A program made the position numbers and the translations under genes. DNA of 64,000 nucleotides. Source: Natronoarchaeum philippinense. Lineage in GTDB: Archaea > Halobacteriota > Halobacteria > Halobacteriales > Natronoarchaeaceae. The stretch is from NCBI RefSeq assembly GCF_900215575.1, contig NZ_OBEJ01000001.1, forward strand, positions 1,130,588-1,194,587, written 5' to 3'. The notes beneath the pieces were generated by a model. It searched no databases, had not been told where the DNA came from, and worked only from the letters and a program-made list of their open reading frames with translations. Shown here piece by piece: positions 58,415 to 64,000 of the stretch. Positions within the stretch are counted from its first letter, which is position 1, and each line of letters opens with the position of its first letter.

Positions 58415-59347
58415 ATGTCCGGAGAACAGGCCTCACTAACCACGGACGGCTCCCGGTCGCGCAAGGAAAGCGCCATCAAAGTGGTGCTCTTTGCCTGTGC
58501 GGCCCTGTCGGTCCTCGTGACCGGCGGGATCATCCTGACCCTCGGGATGGACGCCATCGAGTTCTTCACGCGCGTGTCGCCGGTAGCGTTTTTCACCGGA
58601 ACCGAGTGGAGCCCCGTGATCAAGCCGTACAGTTACGGCGTGTTGCCGCTGATCCTCAACACGCTGCTGGTCACCGTCCTGTCGGCGCTGATCGCGCTGC
58701 CGGTCGGCCTCGCCGCGGCGATCTACCTCAGCGAGTACGCTTCCGATCGGATGCGCTCGATCATCAAACCCGGTTTGGAGATTCTGGCCGGGATCCCGAC
58801 GGTCGTGTACGGCTACTTCGCGCTGGTGTACATCACGCCGTTTATCGACGACTACCTGTTCCAGGTCAGCACGTTCAACGCGCTGTCGGCCTCGATCATG
58901 GTCGGCGTGATGATCATCCCGATGGTCTCCTCGATCAGCGAAGACGCGCTCAGCGCCGTCCCGGACGAACTCCGACAGGCCGGCTACGGCATGGGCGCGA
59001 CGAAGTTCGAGGTCTCGACCGGCGTCGTCGTTCCGGCGGCGGTCTCGGGGATCTTCTCGTCGTTCATCCTCGGCATCTCGCGGGCGATCGGCGAGACGAT
59101 GATCGTCGTCGTCGCGGCCGGTCAGAACGCGAAGATGATCTATCCGGGCAACATCGACGAGGTCGTCGTCTCCTCGATCGAGACGATGACCGTTGCGATG
59201 GTCAAGCTCGTCACCGGCGAGCTGTCGGCCGACGCCACCCAGTACAAGGCGATGTTCGCAATCGGGCTGACGCTGTTTGTGATGACGTTCGCGCTGAATC
59301 TGGCGAGCAGCCTCATCGAGATGCGCTACAGAGAGGAGTACAAATGA
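58415..59347 (+). CDS. pstC: phosphate ABC transporter permease PstC
   Basis: 310-residue permease with six membrane helices and the EAA-type loop (DELRQAGYGMGATKFEVSTG) for contact with PstB. FFTGTEWSPVIKPYSYGVLP is the PstC N-terminal motif. The stop is part of an ATGA overlap with a 16-codon mini-ORF that leads into pstA. Confidence 0.95.
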   Translation: MSGEQASLTTDGSRSRKESAIKVVLFACAALSVLVTGGIILTLGMDAIEFFTRVSPVAFFTGTEWSPVIKPYSYGVLPLILNTLLVTVLSALIALPVGLAAAIYLSEYASDRMRSIIKPGLEILAGIPTVVYGYFALVYITPFIDDYLFQVSTFNALSASIMVGVMIIPMVSSISEDALSAVPDELRQAGYGMGATKFEVSTGVVVPAAVSGIFSSFILGISRAIGETMIVVVAAGQNAKMIYPGNIDEVVVSSIETMTVAMVKLVTGELSADATQYKAMFAIGLTLFVMTFALNLASSLIEMRYREEYK

Positions 59348-59394
59348 TCGAGACACGCTACGACGCGGCGACTGATGTCGAGGTGACGGCCTGA
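59344..59394 (+). CDS. 16-residue mini-ORF bridging pstC and pstA
   Basis: MIETRYDAATDVEVTA. Its ATG overlaps the pstC stop (ATGA) and its TGA overlaps the pstA ATG (TGATG). The double overlap would let terminating ribosomes pass along to pstA. May be a coupling device or a remnant of the pstA N-terminus. Confidence 0.4.
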   Translation: MIETRYDAATDVEVTA

Positions 59395-60308
59395 TGGCGA
59401 CTGAACCGTCCGATTCCGGCTGGTTCGGCGGTGGAACCGAGACCGGCGCAATCAAGGGAAGACTGTTCGCGTGGGCCTGTCTCGCGGCCACCCTGTTCGG
59501 CATCGGCATGGTGATGATCCTGCTGGTGTACGTGGTGCTCGACGCCTTTGCGATCGGTCAGCCCAACACGGCGCCGTGGCTCGATTGGGGCTTCCTGACG
59601 AACGCGACATCACGGTTCCCCGAGCAAGCCGGTCTCTACCCGGCGATTATCGGCTCGGTGATGATGATGGGCGTGATCGCGCTGTCGGCGCTGCCGATCG
59701 GCGTCGGCGCCGCGATCTACCTCGAAGAGTACGCTCCGGACAACGCGCTCGTCCGGTTCATCGAGATCAACATCGGCAACCTAGCGGGCGTCCCCTCGGT
59801 CGTCTACGGCCTGCTCGGACTGGCGGTGTTCGTCCAGATCATGAACCTCGGGATGGGGACCGTAATCGTCGGCGGGTTCACGGTCGGACTGCTGATCCTC
59901 CCGATCGTGATCATCTCGGCCCAAGAGGCGCTTCGCGGCGTCCCGGACTCCCGGCGTCAGGCGTCGTTCGGCATGGGAGCGACGCGCTGGCAGACGACCA
60001 AAAACGTCGTGCTGCCCGAGGCGCTGCCCGGTATCCTCACCGGAACGATTCTGGCGCTCGGCCGCGCGATCGGTGAGACCGCACCGCTGCTGATGATCGG
60101 CGCCGCCGCGTCGGTGTACTCGCCGCCCAGCGGTCTGTTCGATCGCTTCTCCGCGATGCCCCGCCAGATCTACGCGTGGGTGGGCATGCCGGCGGAGGCG
60201 TTCCAGTACGGCGTGATGGCCGCCGGCGTCGTGACGCTGCTGACGATCCTGCTGCTGATGAACGCCACCGCGATCATCATCCGCAACAAGTACCAGCGCA
60301 GTTCGTAG
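59394..60308 (+). CDS. pstA: phosphate ABC transporter permease PstA
   Basis: 304-residue membrane partner of PstC. Six helices, GVGAAIYLEEYAPDN and the EAA loop (DSRRQASFGMGATRWQTTKN VVLPEAL region), and AIGETAPLLMIGA near the end are PstA marks. Acidic short N-terminus. Overlap with the mini-ORF sets the start. No pstB follows it; pstB is upstream of pstS. Confidence 0.95.
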   Translation: MATEPSDSGWFGGGTETGAIKGRLFAWACLAATLFGIGMVMILLVYVVLDAFAIGQPNTAPWLDWGFLTNATSRFPEQAGLYPAIIGSVMMMGVIALSALPIGVGAAIYLEEYAPDNALVRFIEINIGNLAGVPSVVYGLLGLAVFVQIMNLGMGTVIVGGFTVGLLILPIVIISAQEALRGVPDSRRQASFGMGATRWQTTKNVVLPEALPGILTGTILALGRAIGETAPLLMIGAAASVYSPPSGLFDRFSAMPRQIYAWVGMPAEAFQYGVMAAGVVTLLTILLLMNATAIIIRNKYQRSS

Positions 60309-60381
60309 TCACGATACCGCGGCGCTTTTTTCGTCTCGGCCGAGGGCAACACCTAACCGCCGGCCGTCCGATTGCCGAGAT

Positions 60382-61629
60382 ATGGCCTCAGGCCGGGACC
60401 CAGTACAGCAGGCCGCAGACGAGGACCGTGACCTCTACGAAGTGTCGACGTGGGAGCCCCGGTCCCGGCTCGACCGGCTCATCGTCGGCGTCGACGACGG
60501 CGTTCGGCGGACGGCGCGGGTGCTCGCGTACGTCGTCGCGGCGCTGATCGGCGTCTCGATCATCGCGCTGTCGGGGCTGGTGTTGCTCTCGGAGTTTCAG
60601 GTCGGCGAGTTAGACGGCGTCACCGATCCGGTCGTGACGGCGCTTGTCGTACTCTCGATCGTGCCCGCGCTCGCGCTTGCGGGCTACGTCTGGCGGGCCG
60701 ACGTGACGACCGGCGAGCCGGTTACCCTGCTCGCGGTGACGTTCGTGGTGATCGTGTTGCTCGCGGGCTTTGTGGCGATCGTCAACGAACTCGGCAGGCT
60801 TGCCCTCGGCGTCGAGGAGACGACGTTCGGGCTAGGGACGATCCTGTTTTACTATCTGGTCGTCGGCCCCGTCGAGGAGACGGCGAAGTTGGTCGCGGTG
60901 CGCGTCCACGCCTACCGGAGCGACCGCTTCGACGCCGTGATCGACGGGGCGGTGTACGGCGCCGTCGCCGGAGTCGGGTTCGCCACCATCGAGAACGCGC
61001 TGTACATCACCCGAGCGCTGGAGCCGGCCGCGACCGCGCTGGGGACGATCCAAGCCGGCGACGGGATCACCGCCGCGCGAGCGCTGGCCGGCCCGGGCCA
61101 CGTGATCTACTCGGGCATCGCCGGGTTCTACCTCGGGCTGGCGAAGTTCAACCGCGAGTACGCGGTGCCGCTGGTGCTCAAGGGGCTGGTGATCGCTGCC
61201 CTGCTCCACGGCACCTACAACGTCGGCGCCTCGATCGTCCCGGGGATCGTCTACCAGTCGACTTCGCTGTCGCCGCTGGCGTCGACGATGGCCTTCGTCG
61301 TTCCCTTCGACGCGCTCGCCGGCTACTACCTCTATCGGAAGCTCAGAGCCTACCGCGACACGTACCAAGCTGTCGACGCCGGGCGGTGGGACGACAGCGT
61401 CCCCGCGCCGGAACTGGTGGAGTTCGAGCCATCGACCGATCGACCGGCCATCGGCGCCGCAGCGGCGCAGTCCGAAGCCGTCGCGGAGTCCGACGCCGAC
61501 TCCGGCGCGCATTCGGACGCCGAAGCGCCGGAACGGCGTCCCGATGCCGAGGAGCGATCTGAAAGCAGGTGGGAGCGTCGCTCCGAATCCGACGAGCCGG
61601 TCGATTCGATCGACGACTGGGAGTTCTAA
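60382..61629 (+). CDS. PrsW-type intramembrane metalloprotease
   Basis: 415 residues with eight or nine membrane helices. Motifs of the PrsW/CAAX-like glutamic-type family: VGPVEETAKLVAVR (EExxK), GFATIENALYITRA, and later GHVIYSGIAGFYLGL and LLHGTYNVG. An acidic, low-complexity C-terminal tail of about 70 residues is probably cytoplasmic. Cleaves a membrane-bound regulator in bacteria; the target here is unknown. Starts 74 bases after pstA on the same strand. Confidence 0.88.
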   Translation: MASGRDPVQQAADEDRDLYEVSTWEPRSRLDRLIVGVDDGVRRTARVLAYVVAALIGVSIIALSGLVLLSEFQVGELDGVTDPVVTALVVLSIVPALALAGYVWRADVTTGEPVTLLAVTFVVIVLLAGFVAIVNELGRLALGVEETTFGLGTILFYYLVVGPVEETAKLVAVRVHAYRSDRFDAVIDGAVYGAVAGVGFATIENALYITRALEPAATALGTIQAGDGITAARALAGPGHVIYSGIAGFYLGLAKFNREYAVPLVLKGLVIAALLHGTYNVGASIVPGIVYQSTSLSPLASTMAFVVPFDALAGYYLYRKLRAYRDTYQAVDAGRWDDSVPAPELVEFEPSTDRPAIGAAAAQSEAVAESDADSGAHSDAEAPERRPDAEERSESRWERRSESDEPVDSIDDWEF

Positions 61630-61731
61630 CGACGTTCTCAGTCCGCTCCGCGGAATCCGCCGGATCATCAGTGGTCGGTAGTATGTATCGTATCCATCAG
61701 AATTTTGCCACTGCTCTCCGGAGCGTGCAGC

Positions 61732-61926
61732 ATGTCCGTCCAGAACGCGATCCTCGTCGAGTTGTTCGCAATCGTCCTCGTTCTCTACGGGTTGGCGACC
61801 GCCTCCTACGAGTACACCGTGGCTGAGCCGGTCTATTTCCACATAGGTCTGTATATCGGGGTTGCGGGGATGCTCTACGCTGGCATCAGCGGTGCGTGGT
61901 CGGCAGTAAATGAGAGCGAAGGATAA
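61732..61926 (+). CDS. small two-helix membrane protein
   Basis: 64 residues from ATG 61732: MSVQNAILVELFAIVLVLYG opens helix 1, then TVAEPVYFHIGLYIGVAGML for helix 2, ending acidic. No family recognised. Confidence 0.55.
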   Translation: MSVQNAILVELFAIVLVLYGLATASYEYTVAEPVYFHIGLYIGVAGMLYAGISGAWSAVNESEG

Positions 61927-62015
61927 GGACATCGCCACGTCGAGCGAACCTACCGCGCGTTCGGTGCTTACGGCCTGCAGACGGCGAATCGCGGTGTGGC
62001 GTCGAATCTGACGAG

Positions 62016-62609
62016 TTACCGATACCCATCGACGAGCTGCTCGGCGTACTTTGCGATTACGTCGACCTCTAGGTGAACCGGATCGCCGGGCTCCTTCTCA
62101 GAGAGCGTCGTCAGCTCGTAGGTCGTCGGGATGATGGCGACGGTGATGGCGTCGCCGTCGCGAGCCGCCACGGTGAGGCTGATGCCGTCGAGCGTGATCG
62201 ACCCCTTCTCGACGACGTACTGTTCGAACGCCTCTGGGAGCGCGAACTCGAACTCCCAGTCGTCGCCGACGCGGCGCACGTCCCGGACCTCGGCGGTGGC
62301 GTCGACGTGGCCCTGCACGACGTGGCCGTCGAAGCGGCCGTCGGCCGGCATCGCGCGTTCGAGGTTGACCCGGTCGCCCTCGTCGAGGTCGCCGAGGTAG
62401 GTCTTTGCGACCGTCTCAGCCGCGAGGAACGTCTCGAACCAGCCGTCTGCAGACTCCTCGACGGTGAGACAGGCGCCGCTGACGCTGACGCTCTGGCCGT
62501 GAGAGAGGTCGGCCGTCACCTCGTCGCCGCCGATGCGCAGTCGGACGCCCTCGTCGGTCTCGGTCCGGTCGAGGATTTCGCCGGTCTCCTCGACGATGCC
62601 GGTGAACAT
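62016..62609 (-). CDS. ribE: riboflavin synthase
   Basis: Makes riboflavin from two 6,7-dimethyl-8-ribityllumazines. 197 residues, the bacterial-type two-lumazine-domain form rather than the archaeal RibC. Domain 1: MFTGIVEETGEIL, VSVSGACLTVEESADG; domain 2: FDGHVVQGHVDATAEV, then LDGISLTVAARDGDAI. ATG at 62609 begins MFTGIVEE; the longer frame is antisense to the next gene. No other rib genes nearby. Confidence 0.95.
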   Translation of the reverse strand: MFTGIVEETGEILDRTETDEGVRLRIGGDEVTADLSHGQSVSVSGACLTVEESADGWFETFLAAETVAKTYLGDLDEGDRVNLERAMPADGRFDGHVVQGHVDATAEVRDVRRVGDDWEFEFALPEAFEQYVVEKGSITLDGISLTVAARDGDAITVAIIPTTYELTTLSEKEPGDPVHLEVDVIAKYAEQLVDGYR

Positions 62610-62696
62610 GGGGCGTCGTTGGCGCCAGCGCGCCGAAAGGATTCCGCTTGCGGCGGCGTCCCAACCGTTTTGCCGACGGCGCGCGCCGACTCCTAC

Positions 62697-64000
62697 ATGA
62701 CCGAAGCCGCCGACCTGCTCCTGACCGGAGCGACCGTCCACACGCTCGAAACGCCCGATCGAACGGCCGACGCCGTCGCCGTTCGGGACGGCGAGATCGT
62801 CCGCGTCGGCAGCGAGTACGAGGTTCGATTTCTGGAAGGCATCGAGACGGAAGTGGTCGACCTCGACGGCGGCGTCGTGCTGCCAGGGTTCGTCGACGCT
62901 CACACGCACGTCCAGTTGCTCGGCCAGTACGAGTTGCACGCCGACCTCTGGGGGATCGAGCGCCGCGAGGACTGTCTCGACGCGCTCGCCGAGCATGCCG
63001 ACGAAATCGGTGAATCCGACGCCGAAGACGAGTGGGTGATCGGCTTCCGATACGACGAGAGCGCGTGGGACGACGACCGGCCGCTGACCCGCGACGATCT
63101 CGACGCCGTCGCTGAAGATCGCCCGGTTGCGGTCTTCCGGATCGACGTTCACAGCGCGTCGCTCAACTCGGCGGCCATAGAGCGGCTTCGGGACGACCTC
63201 CCCGAGAGCGACGTTCGCACCGAAAACGGCGAGTCGACCGGCGTGATCGTCGAGGATGCGCTCGACGCGCTCTGGGAGCGAGTCGCACCGGGCCGAGAGG
63301 ACGCCCGCGAGTTGCTGGTCGCCGCCCAAGAGCGTGCCCACAGGCTTGGCGTCACCGGCGTCCACGACATGGTTCGCAACACCGAACTACCGTGGGCCTA
63401 CCGCGCGCTCGACCGGGAGGATCGCCTGCGCCTGCGCGTCCGACTCAACTACTGGTCGGATCATCTCGACGCCGTCGCGGAGACCGGCCTCGCGCCGGGT
63501 GCGGGCAGCGAGTTCGTCCGGACGGGGTCGATCAAGAGCTACACCGACGGGTCGATCGGCAGCCACACCGCCCGATTGCGGGAGCCATACGCCGATCTCG
63601 ACGGGGGCGGCGCGGACGGCGGGGACGTAGACGGCGCCGGCAGGGACGGCGACGACGCCGAGGACGTTCGAGGGCAGTGGGTGGTCGAGCCCGACGAACT
63701 GCGCGAGACCGTCGAGAATGCCGCCGAAGCGGGCTTTCCGGTCGCGGCGCACGCGATCGGCGACGCCGCCATCGACGCCGCGCTCGACGCGTTCGAGGAC
63801 GCCGACGCCGCGACCGACGACCCGAACCGCCGCTACCGAATCGAGCACGCCGAGCTGGCCGACGACGAGCAGCTCGATCGGATGGCAGACGCGGGAATCG
63901 TCGCCTCGGCCCAGCCGAACTTCCTGCAGTGGGCCGACGAGGGCGGGCTGTACGACCGCCGCCTCGGCGTCGAGCGCCGGCAGCGGGCCGACCGGTTCGG
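62697..64000 (+). CDS. amidohydrolase (YtcJ-like), 3' end cut by the window
   Basis: At least 434 residues from ATG 62697; the frame runs off the right edge. Starts ADLLLTGATVHTLETPDR, with the metal motif FVDAHTHVQLL. YtcJ-type blocks are SIKSYTDGSIGSHTARL and PVAAHAIGDAAIDAALDAF. HAEL carries another metal-binding His. A Gly/Asp-rich insertion (GGGADGGDVDGAGRDGDDAE) lies between the last two. Substrate unknown; YtcJ-like enzymes hydrolyse amides or imides. Divergent from ribE. Confidence 0.88.
   Translation, partial: MTEAADLLLTGATVHTLETPDRTADAVAVRDGEIVRVGSEYEVRFLEGIETEVVDLDGGVVLPGFVDAHTHVQLLGQYELHADLWGIERREDCLDALAEHADEIGESDAEDEWVIGFRYDESAWDDDRPLTRDDLDAVAEDRPVAVFRIDVHSASLNSAAIERLRDDLPESDVRTENGESTGVIVEDALDALWERVAPGREDARELLVAAQERAHRLGVTGVHDMVRNTELPWAYRALDREDRLRLRVRLNYWSDHLDAVAETGLAPGAGSEFVRTGSIKSYTDGSIGSHTARLREPYADLDGGGADGGDVDGAGRDGDDAEDVRGQWVVEPDELRETVENAAEAGFPVAAHAIGDAAIDAALDAFEDADAATDDPNRRYRIEHAELADDEQLDRMADAGIVASAQPNFLQWADEGGLYDRRLGVERRQRADRF

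Overview
The window is chromosomal DNA of a haloarchaeon (class Halobacteria). The signs are very high GC, strongly acidic proteins, TATA-type promoters about 25-30 bases before start codons (mostly leaderless transcripts), archaeal-type genes (primase DnaG, RadB, ribosomal protein S8e, HMG-CoA reductase) and many families known only from haloarchaea. The genus cannot be fixed by reading. About 70 protein genes fill nearly all of it. I see no tRNA, rRNA, CRISPR array, insertion sequence or prophage, so this is mostly core genome.

Layout. 1-6.3 kb: VLRF1-type ribosome-rescue factor (cut by the window edge), a CDF metal transporter, an RNase-H-fold-like protein divergent from RadB, a CBS protein with a hibernation-factor-like tail, and PdxS. 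6.3-18 kb: small membrane proteins, ValS, an RND exporter, a CARF-like/winged-helix regulator, and a sodium:solute symporter with its DUF3311 partner. 18-24 kb: DnaG, DUF92 kinase-like protein with GNAT, two convergent cis-prenyltransferase-family genes separated by a 25-bp tandem array, and a cold-shock protein. 24-29.8 kb: tetrapyrrole genes (fused AhbA/AhbB, precorrin-2 dehydrogenase, HemA), then SAMP-activating E1 UbaA divergent from a rhodanese. 29.8-40.5 kb: small zinc-ribbon proteins, a UvrD-like helicase, a degenerate M24 protein, HMG-CoA reductase, a DUF7509 protein, isocitrate dehydrogenase and an isoaspartyl peptidase. 40.5-54.6 kb: a sequon-rich secreted pentapeptide-repeat protein, methionine aminopeptidase, HIT, CDF, Bat-like HTH, S8e, a lipoprotein, HAD, PyrF and a large Lys/Cys-rich Tat-exported protein. 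54.8-60.3 kb: phosphate uptake (phoU, pstB, pstS, pstC, pstA). 60.3-64 kb: PrsW, riboflavin synthase and an amidohydrolase cut by the right edge.

How the genes work together. The ahb-precorrin-2 dehydrogenase-hemA run supplies early tetrapyrrole and siroheme-to-heme steps. The pst/phoU group makes one phosphate ABC importer with its regulator, rearranged so that pstB is split from pstSCA. HMG-CoA reductase (isoprenoid precursor) and the two cis-prenyltransferase proteins bear on dolichol-type lipid carriers for N-glycosylation, which fits the heavily sequon-decorated secreted protein at 40.5-42 kb.

The most unusual features are: (i) a catalytic plus a non-catalytic cis-prenyltransferase-like gene in convergence, suggesting a DHDDS/NgBR-type heteromer; (ii) gene 3' ends that are duplicated, with stop codons placed inside hairpins or tandem repeats, at three genes; (iii) the pentapeptide-repeat glycoprotein; (iv) the basic, cysteine-rich TasA/CalY-like exported protein.
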